Shown here piece by piece: positions 33,055 to 42,899 of a stretch of DNA of 64,000 nt. The DNA comes from JAXLYE01 sp046351595 (lineage in GTDB: Bacteria > Myxococcota_A > Polyangia > Palsa-1104 > JAEUJZ01), in the NCBI GenBank assembly GCA_046351595.1, contig JAXLYE010000004.1, positions 124,001 through 188,000 on the forward strand, read 5' to 3'. Under the pieces are notes generated by a model that had not been told where the DNA came from, made no database searches, and saw only the letters and a program-made list of their open reading frames with translations. The number at the start of each line of letters is the position of its first letter. The stretch's first letter is position 1. The translations under genes were made by a program, and so were the position numbers.

Positions 33055-36000
33055 ATGAGCCTGCTGAGCGCAAACCGCTTTTCGCCGACCCTGTTCATCG
33101 GACTTGGAGGCTCGGGCTCCAAGATCGTAAACGCCATCGCGGGCAAGCTGCGCCGCCACCCCAACTGGGCGCGCTTCCGGGATCTCATCCACGCCATCTG
33201 CATCGACACGAACAAGGCCGACCTCGGCGCGCAGAAGAACGTGCCCGAGTCGAACCGCTTCCTGGTGTCGGCGTTCGACCGCCGCTCGTACGTCCAGCGC
33301 AAGCGCGGCAAGCAGGAGCTGCCCGAGGACAAGATGGTCACCCAGTGGGTGCACCCGAGCTACCAGTTCCGTGACGCCCAGGGCGCCGGCGCCGGCCAGA
33401 TCCGCGTCGAGAGCCGCCTCGGCCTCTACTACAACCTCGAGGAGGATCGCGCCGGCCTGCTCCGCGCCATCAAGCGCATCCTCGACAGCCAGACCCGCCC
33501 CGACAACCCCTTCCGCGACAACGAGGATCGGGTGGTCAACGTCCTCATCTACGCCTCGGTGGCCGGCGGCACCGGCAGCGGCGGCTTCTTGCCGATGGCG
33601 TACCTCGTCCAGGATCTCATCCGCGATCACGGCTGGGGCCGCGCCAACGTCGTCGGCACGCTGCTGCTCCCCGCGGTCTTCACCGCCGACGTCGAGCAGG
33701 CCCTGCACGCCGACATCAACGCCAACGGCTACGCCGCGCTCAAGGAGCTCGAGTACGTCACCAAGCTCGGGTACGAGGGCGGCCCCGGCACGCTCGATCA
33801 CGTCGAGTTCCACTACGACCCGACGCACCCCGAGCGCCACAGCATCTCGGGCCGGCCCTTCTCGCTGTGCTACCTGGTCGACAAGCCGGCCGAGATCGCG
33901 GTCGAGCGCTACACCAACGCCATCTCGGACAGCGCGTTCCTGCAGGTCTTCTCGCCGATCATCGGCTCGCAGGCCGGCGAGTACGACAACTACGACAAGC
34001 ACCAGAAGTCGCTGGCGCTCGGGCACTGCGCCGTGCACTACGGCTCGTTCGGCGCGGCGCTCCTGATCTTCCCGCGCGCCGACATCCTGCAGTACTCGGT
34101 GCTGCGCTACACAAGCCGCGTCCTCGATACGTACCTGGTGTTCGGGCGCGACGAGGCCTTCCGCGTCCCCTACAGCGATCCCAAGTTCCAGCGCCTCGCG
34201 CGCTCCGAGCAGGACCGCATCGTCGACGAGAAGTTCTACCAGTACATCGACCACCAGGCGCGCCTGGAGGAGGACCGGCAGGAGAAGGGCCTCTACAGCG
34301 CCATCGTCGAGCAGAAGGGCCCCGACGGCTCGGGCCTGCGCGACGGCTTCCGCCGCAAGCTCGCGTCGATCTTCGAGGGCCTGGACGAGCAGATCCAGAT
34401 CCAGCCCTTCGATCCGCTGCAGATCCACGAGGGCAATACGTCGCTGTCGCGGGCGCAGGAGAACCTGCGCCGTGACGTCGCGCAGAGCCGCAGCAAGGTG
34501 ATGGGCACGTACCTGCAGTCGCAGCTCGCGGACGTGAAGTCCGGGCGCCTCTTCGCCGAGTTCTTCCGCGGCAACAAGATCGGCCCGCTGGCGCAGCGCT
34601 ACTTCCTGATCAAGCTCAAGGGCGAGGGGCCGCTGACGCCGTTCGAGGATCCGGCCGAGGGCCAGTTCCTGCACGAGACGAAAGAGAACGCCTTCGACCT
34701 CGATCGCGAGCACGTCACGCGCGAGTTCTCCGAGCTGGAGAAGCGGCTGCGCGAGACCTCGCAGAAGGGCTTCTTCTCGAGCGTGCTGTCGCGCGAGAAC
34801 AAGGCCTTCGATCAGGTCCGGCGCAAGACCCAGGACACGTTCAACCAGATCGAGAACGGCCAGCGCGACTGGCTCAAGGCCGCCTTCTGGCAGGCCTTCC
34901 ACGAAGAGCTGCAGCGCGCCATCGAGGCGCGCCTCGGCAGCTTCCGCAGCGTCTCGCAGGTCGCCGACGAGGTGGCCAAGAACGTCTCCGGCGAGGCCGA
35001 GCGGCTGCGCCAGGATCCGGCGACCCGCGGCGAGGCCTCGGACGCCGCCGCCTTCTACCTCGACAGCGAGGTCCTGCGCGACGACCGCGGCGGCCAGCGG
35101 CTGTGGAACAAGCTGTTCTCGCTGGTCCTCGACAAGACCGCCTACTACGACGAGGCGAAGATCTTCACCGAGATCAGCGAGGCGTTCCAGCCCGCCGTCG
35201 ACAAGGAGGGACGCATCCGCGCCAAGGACGCGATCGAGATCGTGCGCGACCTGCGCACGCGCCTCGAGGATCTGGCGCGCGGCACGCTGCAGCAGGTGCT
35301 GGCCGAGCAGAACCTGAACTTGAAGACCGCGCTCGAGCTCGAGGCGCGCTTCGTCCACGGCAAGGGCAGCGACGAGGCGGCGCTGGAGGCGGTCCCCGAG
35401 ACGACGGTGCAGGCGCACGTGCGCGACAAGTTCTCGCGCCTGGTCGAGCAGTGCGTGGTGCTCGCCAACATCGACAAGACCAAGCTCGACGATCCCACGG
35501 TCAAGCCGGCGCACATCTTCTACGTCGGCCTGGCGCCGGCGTTCTCGGGCGACGACGGCGGCCTGAAGTCGGCGATCCGCCAGGTCGCCACCGGCGTCGA
35601 CTTCATCGACGGCTGGGGCGAGGAGGACATGGTCGTCTTCTACCGCGCCCTGCTCGGCATTCCGCTGTACTTCTACCGCCGCGTCAACGACGAGCTGTAT
35701 CAGTCGTACCTGCAGGTCAAGGGCAAGCCGAACCGCAGCTACCCGCTGCACATCGAGTCGGCCTGGGAAGATGGCCTCCCCAACATCGACCCCAAGGAGC
35801 TGCGCGCCGCCGACGAGAAGCGCCGCGCCGAGGCCGAGGTGCAGAGCCAGAAGGCCGAGCGCAGCGACCGGCTGTGGGCCTTCGTCCTCGCGGGCTTCGC
35901 CGGCAGCGTCGAGCGCATCGCCGGCGGCGGCTACGAGTGGGTGGTCGGCAGCGTGCGCAAGCGGCTGGGCACGGACCGCGCCTCGGCGTTCGCCGCCTTC

Positions 36001-36234
36001 TGGGCGCTGGATCCGGCGCTGCGCGACGACCTGGTGAAGGCCGGCCAGCGCCGCCACGCCGAGCAGTCGGCGACCGCCTCGGGGCGGCAGGCGGCCAAGG
36101 CCGAGCTGTCGGCGCACCTGTCCTCGCTCAGCGAGCAGCTGGCGCTGGCGCTGGCGAACGAGGAGGAGGCGCTGGTGCGCTACCTCAAGGACGAGAAGCG
36201 CCTGGTCGAGGAGCGCCTGGCACAGCTGCCCTAG
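33055..36234 (+). CDS. FtsZ/tubulin-like GTPase family protein (large)
   Basis: A 1059-residue cytoplasmic protein. The N-terminal 350 residues have the tubulin/FtsZ layout: FIGLGGSGSKIVNAI (14-28) at the first nucleotide-binding loop and the signature GGTGSGG (171-177) after VLIYASVA. This matches the Tubulin_2 type (PF13809) and the FtsZ-like families found by comparative genomics beside VWA membrane proteins, for which a role in membrane remodelling was proposed. The long C-terminal part (about 400-1059) is rich in charged helices with coiled-coil potential and is not in FtsZ or tubulin. GTP binding is likely; polymerisation is inferred. GGTGGAG precedes the ATG at 33055, eight bases after the VWA gene. 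Confidence 0.82.
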   Translation: MSLLSANRFSPTLFIGLGGSGSKIVNAIAGKLRRHPNWARFRDLIHAICIDTNKADLGAQKNVPESNRFLVSAFDRRSYVQRKRGKQELPEDKMVTQWVHPSYQFRDAQGAGAGQIRVESRLGLYYNLEEDRAGLLRAIKRILDSQTRPDNPFRDNEDRVVNVLIYASVAGGTGSGGFLPMAYLVQDLIRDHGWGRANVVGTLLLPAVFTADVEQALHADINANGYAALKELEYVTKLGYEGGPGTLDHVEFHYDPTHPERHSISGRPFSLCYLVDKPAEIAVERYTNAISDSAFLQVFSPIIGSQAGEYDNYDKHQKSLALGHCAVHYGSFGAALLIFPRADILQYSVLRYTSRVLDTYLVFGRDEAFRVPYSDPKFQRLARSEQDRIVDEKFYQYIDHQARLEEDRQEKGLYSAIVEQKGPDGSGLRDGFRRKLASIFEGLDEQIQIQPFDPLQIHEGNTSLSRAQENLRRDVAQSRSKVMGTYLQSQLADVKSGRLFAEFFRGNKIGPLAQRYFLIKLKGEGPLTPFEDPAEGQFLHETKENAFDLDREHVTREFSELEKRLRETSQKGFFSSVLSRENKAFDQVRRKTQDTFNQIENGQRDWLKAAFWQAFHEELQRAIEARLGSFRSVSQVADEVAKNVSGEAERLRQDPATRGEASDAAAFYLDSEVLRDDRGGQRLWNKLFSLVLDKTAYYDEAKIFTEISEAFQPAVDKEGRIRAKDAIEIVRDLRTRLEDLARGTLQQVLAEQNLNLKTALELEARFVHGKGSDEAALEAVPETTVQAHVRDKFSRLVEQCVVLANIDKTKLDDPTVKPAHIFYVGLAPAFSGDDGGLKSAIRQVATGVDFIDGWGEEDMVVFYRALLGIPLYFYRRVNDELYQSYLQVKGKPNRSYPLHIESAWEDGLPNIDPKELRAADEKRRAEAEVQSQKAERSDRLWAFVLAGFAGSVERIAGGGYEWVVGSVRKRLGTDRASAFAAFWALDPALRDDLVKAGQRRHAEQSATASGRQAAKAELSAHLSSLSEQLALALANEEEALVRYLKDEKRLVEERLAQLP

Positions 36235-36252
36235 CGGCGGCCCGGGAGACCC

Positions 36253-38463
36253 GTGAACCCGACGCTGCTTCTCACCGCAGGCGAGTTTGGGCAGAGGGTG
36301 GCGGCGCGGCTTATGGCCGAGTCGCTGCCGGCGCTCGTGTGCCTGCGCTCGATCGGTGCCCGGCCCGAGGTCGCGGCGCTCGACGCGCTGTTCGCGGAGC
36401 TCGGCCAGGCGCTCAAGTCGCTCTTGCGCCACAGCGCCGCCCACAAGACCGAGGAGAGCAGCGGCAGCCGGCTGGACCTTGTGCTCGTGGCGGACGTCGG
36501 CGAGCTCGGGGCCGCGGGCCTGGTCGAGCTGGCGCAGCGGCTGTCCGAGCTCTTGGCTCGCGAGTTCGCGGTGCTCTTCCCGCCCGGCCTGCCGCCCGAG
36601 CAGCGCGGCGCCTCGCTGGTGGTGCTGCTGTCGACGCCGGCCTTCGACAGCTCGCCCGGTGCCCGCGCCGCGCTGGCCGCGCTGCAGGCGCTGGTGGCCT
36701 GGCACCTCGACGGGCCGCCCAGCCCCATTTTGAGCCGCGTCTACACCCTGCCGCAGCAGACCGAGGCCATGCCGCTGTCCGTCGAGGATCGCGAGCGCGC
36801 CGCGGCGCAGTTCGTGCTGCTCTGTTACGCCTCGGGGCTGCGCGACACGGACGCGATCCGCGCGCGCCTGGGCCCGCCCCGGCAGCCCGGAGCGCTCGTC
36901 TCCAGCCTCGCGATCGCGGCGGCGGACGTGGACGTCGGCGCGCTGGTGCGGGCCTTGGGCTGGCGCAGCGCGCTCTCGGGGCTGTCGACGCTGGTCGAGC
37001 ACTGCGACCGCTCGGCCCCGCGCGAGCGCGCCGTCGCCCTGGCCGACAACCTGAGCCTCGGCGCCTGGAGCCAGCCGCTGGTCGCGCTCGAGCACCACCC
37101 CGACGCCGCGGCCAGCGGCACCGCGCACGCGCGCTGGCTGCAGGCGCTCGATCGCGCCGAGGCCGACGCGCTGCAGGCCGTGCGCGCCGACCTGGACCGG
37201 CTGCTCGCCGAGCACCTCACCGGCAGCGACGGTCTGCGCGGGCTGCAGCTCCTGCGCAGCAGCCTGGCCGAGCTCACCGAGCGCCTGCGCGCCGCCGAGG
37301 CGGCGATGAGCGCCGCGCTCGCGCCGCAGCTGCAGCCCGAGGCGCAGACCCAAGCGGCGCCGGCGGTCCAGGCCGCGCCGATGGTCCAGGCCGCGCCGGC
37401 AGCGGTGCCGAACGCGAGCCGCGCCGTCGAGGTGGCGCGGGCGCTCGGCCAGGCCGCGCTGCTCGGTGCCTGCGTCGGCGCGCTCGTTCTCCTCGTGCTC
37501 ACCGCGGCGCTGTCGCGCAGCATGGCGGCGACGCCGGCAGCCGGACCGGTGGTTTCCGGTCCGGTGCCCGTGGATCTGGGGCCGGTGTGGGCGGGAATCT
37601 TTGGCGGCCTGGCCGTGGCCGCGGCCGGCGCCGCGCTGCTGTGGCCGCGCCGCCGGCCCCCGCTCGATGCCGACGCCGACGCACCGACCGACCGCGACGA
37701 GGACGCCCGCCGCGAGCGGGTGCAGCGCAGCCAGCGCGCGGCCGAGGACCTCAAGGTGCGGCGCCTGCGCATCGCCCGCGCCGCCCACAAGACCGCCGCC
37801 GCCCTGGCCGAGCGGCTGGAGGTGCTGCAGGGCACGGTGCTCGACGCCCGCGAGCAGGCGCGCGAAGAGCTGCGCCGGCTCGGCGTCAAGGCCGCCGCGG
37901 TCCCCGCCGAGGACGACTACTCGGAGCTGCTGGAAAAAGAGGCGCCGCTGCACCGCGCGCTGCTGCGGCCCGAGGCGCTGCCGGGGCTGTGGGAGCGCAG
38001 CCAGGCGCTGCGTGATCCCGAGATCTGGGCCAGCGAGCTGCTCAAGCGCGCGTGGCAGCCGCGCTGGCTGACCGAGAACCTGCCCTTCGAGCCCGGCGCA
38101 GCGTGGGAGGCCGAGCTGTGGGCCCAGCACCGCCTGTTGCGCGAGCGCGGCGCCTTCTCGTGGCCCGAGGTCGAGGCGGCGCTGGTCGAGCCGCTGCGCG
38201 GCTTCTTGGCCGGCGTGCCGCGGGCCCTGGCCTTCGGCGTGCGCGGGCGCGAGCCGGACGGCACCCCGACGCCGCTGCGCGAGGCGCACCAGACCCTCTT
38301 GATCGTACCTAGCGACGGGCGCGGGCTGATCGAGCGGCTGCTGCGGGATCAGCCGCTGGCCGGGGCGGTGCTGCTCTCGGGCAGCGCTACCTCCTCGCGC
38401 GTGCTGCTGCTGCGCACGACCGGCGAGCTCACCGTCGACTGCCTGGAACGGAGCCGGCCATGA
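36253..38463 (+). CDS. Two-helix membrane protein with coiled coil, unknown family
   Basis: A 736-residue protein without recognised domain. The N-terminal 350 residues look soluble and alpha/beta (LDLVLVADVGELG, GASLVVLLSTPAFD), with no signal peptide, so they are probably cytoplasmic. Two membrane helices lie at about 395-418 (AALLGACVGALVLLVLTAAL) and 445-465 (AGIFGGLAVAAAGAALLW). A charged coiled coil follows (about 475-550) and then a C-terminal alpha/beta domain. The topology places both large parts in the cytoplasm. It begins 18 bases after the tubulin-like gene and overlaps the next gene by four bases. It could be the membrane anchor of the filament protein; that is inference. Confidence 0.72.
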   Translation: MNPTLLLTAGEFGQRVAARLMAESLPALVCLRSIGARPEVAALDALFAELGQALKSLLRHSAAHKTEESSGSRLDLVLVADVGELGAAGLVELAQRLSELLAREFAVLFPPGLPPEQRGASLVVLLSTPAFDSSPGARAALAALQALVAWHLDGPPSPILSRVYTLPQQTEAMPLSVEDRERAAAQFVLLCYASGLRDTDAIRARLGPPRQPGALVSSLAIAAADVDVGALVRALGWRSALSGLSTLVEHCDRSAPRERAVALADNLSLGAWSQPLVALEHHPDAAASGTAHARWLQALDRAEADALQAVRADLDRLLAEHLTGSDGLRGLQLLRSSLAELTERLRAAEAAMSAALAPQLQPEAQTQAAPAVQAAPMVQAAPAAVPNASRAVEVARALGQAALLGACVGALVLLVLTAALSRSMAATPAAGPVVSGPVPVDLGPVWAGIFGGLAVAAAGAALLWPRRRPPLDADADAPTDRDEDARRERVQRSQRAAEDLKVRRLRIARAAHKTAAALAERLEVLQGTVLDAREQAREELRRLGVKAAAVPAEDDYSELLEKEAPLHRALLRPEALPGLWERSQALRDPEIWASELLKRAWQPRWLTENLPFEPGAAWEAELWAQHRLLRERGAFSWPEVEAALVEPLRGFLAGVPRALAFGVRGREPDGTPTPLREAHQTLLIVPSDGRGLIERLLRDQPLAGAVLLSGSATSSRVLLLRTTGELTVDCLERSRP

Positions 38464-41264
38464 TGCTGCGGCTGGCGCTCGCGCTGCTAGGGCTCGTGCC
38501 GGCGGGTCTCGGCCTGCTCCTGGCGGTCCGGCTCGGGCGCGGCAAGGCGGGCGGCGGCTGGGCGCGGGCGGCGCAGGCGGCGCTGCCGGCGGGCCTCGCG
38601 GTGCTCGCCGTGCTGCTCGGGCTGCGGGCGCTCGACTACCTGGGCGGCGGCGGCGGCCCGGCGGCGTGGTTCCCGACGGCCCCCGGGACGAGCGCGGCGG
38701 CGGGCGCGGCGGCGGGCGCGACCCGGCTGGCGCTGACCGCGCTGAAGCTGCAGCTCGCCGGCAGCGTCGTCTTCGCGCTCGGCCTGCTGGCGGGGTCGCG
38801 GGCGGCCGCCGCAGCGACGGTCAGCCGGCTGGCGCCGCTGGTCGGCCTGGTCGGGGCGCTCTGCGCGCTCCTGGCCACGGGGGTGCTGGCGGCGGCGCCG
38901 CTGGCCTGCGAGCCGGTGCTCGACGTGGCGGCGCTGGCTCCCGTCCTGGGCCTCGGGCTGGCGATCTCCGGACTCGGGGCGGCGGGCGGTGCAGCGCGCG
39001 GGCCTGGCGCGACCGCGTCGCCGGTGCCGGCCGCACCGCCCCAGCCCGTCGCCCCACCCGCCGCGCCCGCGCCCGCAAGCGAAGACGCCGAGGCGATCCT
39101 GCGGCGCGCCGGCCTGCTGAAGATCGAGCCCGCCCTGTCCTTTGCCGCCACCGACGCCGCGCGCGCCGGCTCGGCCGCGGCGCCGACGGGCCCGGGCCGC
39201 ACCGCGCTCGACGTGTTCTGGGCGGGCAGCGGCGGCGTCGGCGCGCCCCCGGCGGTGCTGAGCAGCGTCCGCCAGGCGCTGCAGGCCGACGGCGCGGCAC
39301 GCGGGCAGTGGCTCGGCGACCTGCCGGCCGAGACCCTGGACGCGCTCCTGTGCGGCGTCGTCCTGACCGTGCTCGCCGGGCACGGCGGCCGCGCCCTTCT
39401 GATCAGCCCGGAGCCCGCGGCCCTGGCCGCCGCCGTCGAGCGGGCGCTCTCGCGCTGCGGCCTGAGCCGGCCGGGCGCGGTGGCCATCGGCTCGAGCGCG
39501 CTCAAGGAGCAGCTCGCCGCCGGCCTGTTCCCGGTGCTGGTCTGCCTCGACGTGCGCGAGCTCGGGGGCGAGGTCCAGAAGCACCTTTTGCAGGGCAACC
39601 CGCTGTGGCTGCCGCTGCTCGATCAGGTCGTGCTGGTGCGCGTCGACGGCCTCTTGCCGATCGAGTCGACGCACCTGGCGCTGGCGCTGCGGCGGCTGGC
39701 GCTTTTGGCCGGCGCCCAGCTGGGTCAGGGGCGCGGCCTGCGCTGGCTGGCTCTGTCCGAGGGCGGCCCGACGGGGCGGCGCTATCTCGAGCAGGCCGTC
39801 GGGCGCTCGTTCGACGAGCTCGAGCTCGGCGCCTGGGCGACGACGGCCGCGCGCGTATTCCTGCGGCGGCTGCCGGCGCAGCCCGCGCGGACCGGGCCCG
39901 GCGCCTTCGAGGAGCTGCTCGAGTGGGGCCGGGCGCTGCGCGGCGGCGGGCTGGCGCTCGACCTGGAGGACACGACGGGCGAGCTCGGCGACGCGGCGCA
40001 GGCGCTGGGCATCGCGCCGCAGCGGCAGCACCGCTCGGCCGGCTACCACGGCGCGACCAGCCTGGCGCTGTGCGATGAGCGGCACCTGGCGCAGCTTTAC
40101 CGCACCGGCAGCCGCCTTGTGCACCGGCTGCCGGGCGGCGGCCAGCGCAGCGTGGTCTGGCTCAAGGACGGGCCGCTGACGCGCTTCCTCGGCCAGCCGG
40201 GGACGCTGGCCGGCCTGGCCGGGCGCGGCGAGCTACCGACGCCGCGGCCGCTGGCCGGCACCGACAACCTGATTCTGACCTCGGCGCACCTGGAGGCGGC
40301 CCTGGACGAGGGCCAGCCCGACGAGGCCGAGCTGCGGCACGCCTTCTCCGACACGGCGGTCGACGCCCTCTTGCAGGCCAGCCACGACGTCAAGCGGGTC
40401 GGCGTGCGCGCGCGCTGGGACGCCGAGCGGCACAAGCTCACCCGCTCGGCGCTGCTCAGCCGGCCCGCCGCGCCGCTGCCCGAGCAGCGACGGCAGACCA
40501 TCACGCGCAGCGTCGTCGACGTGCGCAGCAAGCACGACGGGGCGCTGCTGGCCCGCGTCGACCGCCGCCTGGCGCCGACCCGCTACTACCCGCACCGCGT
40601 CTTCGCCGACCGGGACAAGGGGCGGCTGTACCAGGTCCTCAGCGCCAGCGCCGGCCCGGACGGCGGCTCCATCCTCGTCGGCCCGGCCGCCGCCGGCAGC
40701 GTGCCGACGACGCCGCTGCTCGCGCTCGGGGTCGAGTGCCTGCGCTACCACGCGCCGCCCGAGCTCCACCGCTTCGCCAGCGTCAGCTTCGCGCGCGCCG
40801 TCGCCGAGATCCGCGTGCACGAGTCCGTGACCGGCGCCGTCCCGCGCGGCGCCGCCGAGCCCGCGGTGTCCTACGAGCCCGTCGAGGCAGGCTACGACAG
40901 CACCGCCGCGGTCCTCTTGTTCGAGCGCGTGCCGAGCGAGGCCGCCCTGTACCACCTGGCGCGCACGCTCGACCTGCTGCTGCCCGCGCACCTGGTCGTC
41001 GAGGACGAGGACATCGAGGTGCTGGCGCTGACGGGCGGCCTGGGCGAGCTGCGGCGCCCGGCGCTGGTCTTCGTCGATCGGCACCTCGGCGGCCTCGGCG
41101 TGGCGTCGGCGCTCGATGCCGCCACCGCGCACAACCTCCTGCGCTGGGCCTGGGGCGTCCTTTATAGTTGCCCGTGCATGAACGGCTGCGACAAGTGCTC
41201 GCCGCAGGTGGTGCTCAAGCGGGGCGCCGACAAGCAGGGCGTGCTCAAGCTGCTCGGCGGGTAG
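38460..41264 (+). CDS. Membrane-anchored, MrfA/DUF1998-helicase-like protein without Walker A
   Basis: A 934-residue protein. The first 190 residues hold about five hydrophobic helices. The rest resembles SF2 helicases of the MrfA/DUF1998 kind: ALLISPEPAALAAAVERAL at the place of motif Ia, LLDQVVLVRVDGLLPIESTHLALALRRL at the place of motif II and after, RYYPHRVFADRDKGRLYQVL, and at the end HLGGLGVASALDAATAHNLLRW plus the zinc cluster CPCMNGCDKC (about 904-913). The nucleotide-binding GxGKS/T loop and the DEAH box are not present. It is therefore probably not an ATP-driven helicase but a recruited fold at the membrane. It overlaps its upstream gene by four bases. Confidence 0.68.
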   Translation: MMLRLALALLGLVPAGLGLLLAVRLGRGKAGGGWARAAQAALPAGLAVLAVLLGLRALDYLGGGGGPAAWFPTAPGTSAAAGAAAGATRLALTALKLQLAGSVVFALGLLAGSRAAAAATVSRLAPLVGLVGALCALLATGVLAAAPLACEPVLDVAALAPVLGLGLAISGLGAAGGAARGPGATASPVPAAPPQPVAPPAAPAPASEDAEAILRRAGLLKIEPALSFAATDAARAGSAAAPTGPGRTALDVFWAGSGGVGAPPAVLSSVRQALQADGAARGQWLGDLPAETLDALLCGVVLTVLAGHGGRALLISPEPAALAAAVERALSRCGLSRPGAVAIGSSALKEQLAAGLFPVLVCLDVRELGGEVQKHLLQGNPLWLPLLDQVVLVRVDGLLPIESTHLALALRRLALLAGAQLGQGRGLRWLALSEGGPTGRRYLEQAVGRSFDELELGAWATTAARVFLRRLPAQPARTGPGAFEELLEWGRALRGGGLALDLEDTTGELGDAAQALGIAPQRQHRSAGYHGATSLALCDERHLAQLYRTGSRLVHRLPGGGQRSVVWLKDGPLTRFLGQPGTLAGLAGRGELPTPRPLAGTDNLILTSAHLEAALDEGQPDEAELRHAFSDTAVDALLQASHDVKRVGVRARWDAERHKLTRSALLSRPAAPLPEQRRQTITRSVVDVRSKHDGALLARVDRRLAPTRYYPHRVFADRDKGRLYQVLSASAGPDGGSILVGPAAAGSVPTTPLLALGVECLRYHAPPELHRFASVSFARAVAEIRVHESVTGAVPRGAAEPAVSYEPVEAGYDSTAAVLLFERVPSEAALYHLARTLDLLLPAHLVVEDEDIEVLALTGGLGELRRPALVFVDRHLGGLGVASALDAATAHNLLRWAWGVLYSCPCMNGCDKCSPQVVLKRGADKQGVLKLLGG

Positions 41265-41267
41265 GCG

Positions 41268-42824
41268 ATGCTGCTGCCGGGGCAGGAGATCGGGAACTAC
41301 GTCGTCGAGGCCGAGCTGGCGCGCGGCGGCATGGCGGTGGTGCTGCGCGTGCGCCACCGCGTGCTCGGCAGCGTCCACGCGCTGAAGGTGCTGGACCCGG
41401 TGCTGCGCGACAGCGAGGAGGTGCGCAGCCGCTTCCTCGGCGAGGGGCTGATCGGCGCCAAGCTGCGCCACCCCAACATCGTCCGCGTCACCGATACGAT
41501 CTCGACGCGCGAGGTGGCCGGCCTGGTCATGGATCTGGTGCACGGGCCGACGCTGGAGGCGTTCATCCGGCGCCAACAGAAGCCGCTGTCCGCGGACGCG
41601 ATCCGCGAGCTGTTCCTGCCGGTCCTCGACGCCGTCGGCGAGGCGCACAAGGCCGGCGTCGTCCACCGCGACCTCAAGCCGTCCAACATCCTTCTGGAAG
41701 AGGCCGCGGACGGCACGCTCGTGCCCAAGGTCACCGACTTCGGCATCGCCAAGATCAGCGAGGCCGCCAAGGAGCTCGCGCTGGGCAAGGCCGCGACCCT
41801 GGCCGCCGCGCGCATGGGCACGCCGTCGTACATGAGCCCCGAGCAGATCCGCGGCGCGCGCGAGGTGACGCCGCGCTCGGACATCTTCGCGCTGGGCGCG
41901 ACCCTGTACGAGCTGGCGACGCTGCACATGGCGTTCGAGGGCGACACCGAGTTTGTGATCATGGAGCGCATCGTCAACGCGCGGTTCCGTCCGCCCGAGG
42001 AGCTCGGCGTGCGCGACCCGACGCTGGTGGCGGCGATCCGGCGGGCGCTCGATCCGGATCCGGCCCGGCGCTTCCAGAGCTGCGCGGAGTTTGCCGCGGC
42101 GCTCACCGGGCCGCCGCCGCGCAACCTGCGCCTGGCCAAGGGCGCGCAGTCGGCGCCGGTGACAGCAACGGCAACAGCGACGGCGCCGGCGCGGCGCGGG
42201 CGCTTCGGGCTGTTCCTCTTGGTCACGCTGCTGGTCGGGGCCGCGCTCGCGGGCGGGGCCGTGCTGACGCTCGTGCAGCTGGGCTACGAGCTCAAGCCGG
42301 TCTGGCCGCCGCGCAAGAAGAAGCGCCCGACCGGCGACGAGGTGAGCGTGGGCCGCGACTGGAACGCGCTGCCGCCCTTCAGCGAGTGCGTGCGCTACCC
42401 GACGCCCGAGCGCGTGGTGCTGCTGCGCCTGACCTCGCGCCGCGACTACCGCGACGCCACCGAGCTGCGCACGTGGTTCCGCAACCTGCCGCCGCAGAGC
42501 ATCGACGTGTACCTGGAGGACGGCGGCTCCGGCCGCAGCGTCGTGTTCGAGCTGGTCGCCGCGCGCTGGGACGAGTGGCCCAAGGTCGTCGGCAGCGCCG
42601 TCGGCGACGAGCTGTGCTTCCGGCTCGGCTTCGCGCTGGTGAACGCCGACGTCGGCCGCCCGCTGGCGCAGCGCGTGAATCCGCGCCGCACCGCGCTCGA
42701 GTACCAGGTGCTGGGGCCGCGCAGCCCGACGGCGCGCCGCGACGAGCGGCTCGGCACCCTCGAGGACGCGCTGCGAGCGACGGGCCAGCAGCGCCTGGAG
42801 CTGTGGCTGCGCGCGAGGCGCTAG
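41268..42824 (+). CDS. Hanks-type Ser/Thr protein kinase, single-pass membrane
   Basis: A 518-residue kinase. The catalytic domain (about 10-285) is complete: GGM loop (20-22), Lys40, HRDLKPSN (Asp135), DFG (Asp157), MSPEQ (189-193). Its glycine loop is ARGG rather than GxGG. A membrane helix lies at about 313-337 (GLFLLVTLLVGAALAGGAVLTL), followed by a 180-residue extracytoplasmic domain of unknown type. It is close to the kinase that opens the operon (shared GNYV, RVRHxVLG, HALKVL blocks) and probably arose by duplication. It starts three bases after the previous stop and ends the operon. It may sense an envelope signal. Confidence 0.92.
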   Translation: MLLPGQEIGNYVVEAELARGGMAVVLRVRHRVLGSVHALKVLDPVLRDSEEVRSRFLGEGLIGAKLRHPNIVRVTDTISTREVAGLVMDLVHGPTLEAFIRRQQKPLSADAIRELFLPVLDAVGEAHKAGVVHRDLKPSNILLEEAADGTLVPKVTDFGIAKISEAAKELALGKAATLAAARMGTPSYMSPEQIRGAREVTPRSDIFALGATLYELATLHMAFEGDTEFVIMERIVNARFRPPEELGVRDPTLVAAIRRALDPDPARRFQSCAEFAAALTGPPPRNLRLAKGAQSAPVTATATATAPARRGRFGLFLLVTLLVGAALAGGAVLTLVQLGYELKPVWPPRKKKRPTGDEVSVGRDWNALPPFSECVRYPTPERVVLLRLTSRRDYRDATELRTWFRNLPPQSIDVYLEDGGSGRSVVFELVAARWDEWPKVVGSAVGDELCFRLGFALVNADVGRPLAQRVNPRRTALEYQVLGPRSPTARRDERLGTLEDALRATGQQRLELWLRARR

Positions 42825-42899
42825 CCCGAGCCCGGACCACCCCGCGGCGCGGATGAAATCGGGCACGCGGCGCGCCCTGCCCTCTTCCGCGCCCCGGGC

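Noticed and set aside
35103..38015. A 970-codon plus-strand frame overlapping two genes
   Set aside because: It is an alternative frame of the tubulin-like and two-helix genes, Arg/Ala-rich and without motifs.
33043..38289. A 1748-codon open frame on the minus strand across the tubulin-like gene and its neighbour
   Set aside because: It is the antisense of clearly coding genes; in DNA this rich in G+C such shadow frames stay open because stop codons are rare. It is Arg/Leu/Ala-rich and has no domain.
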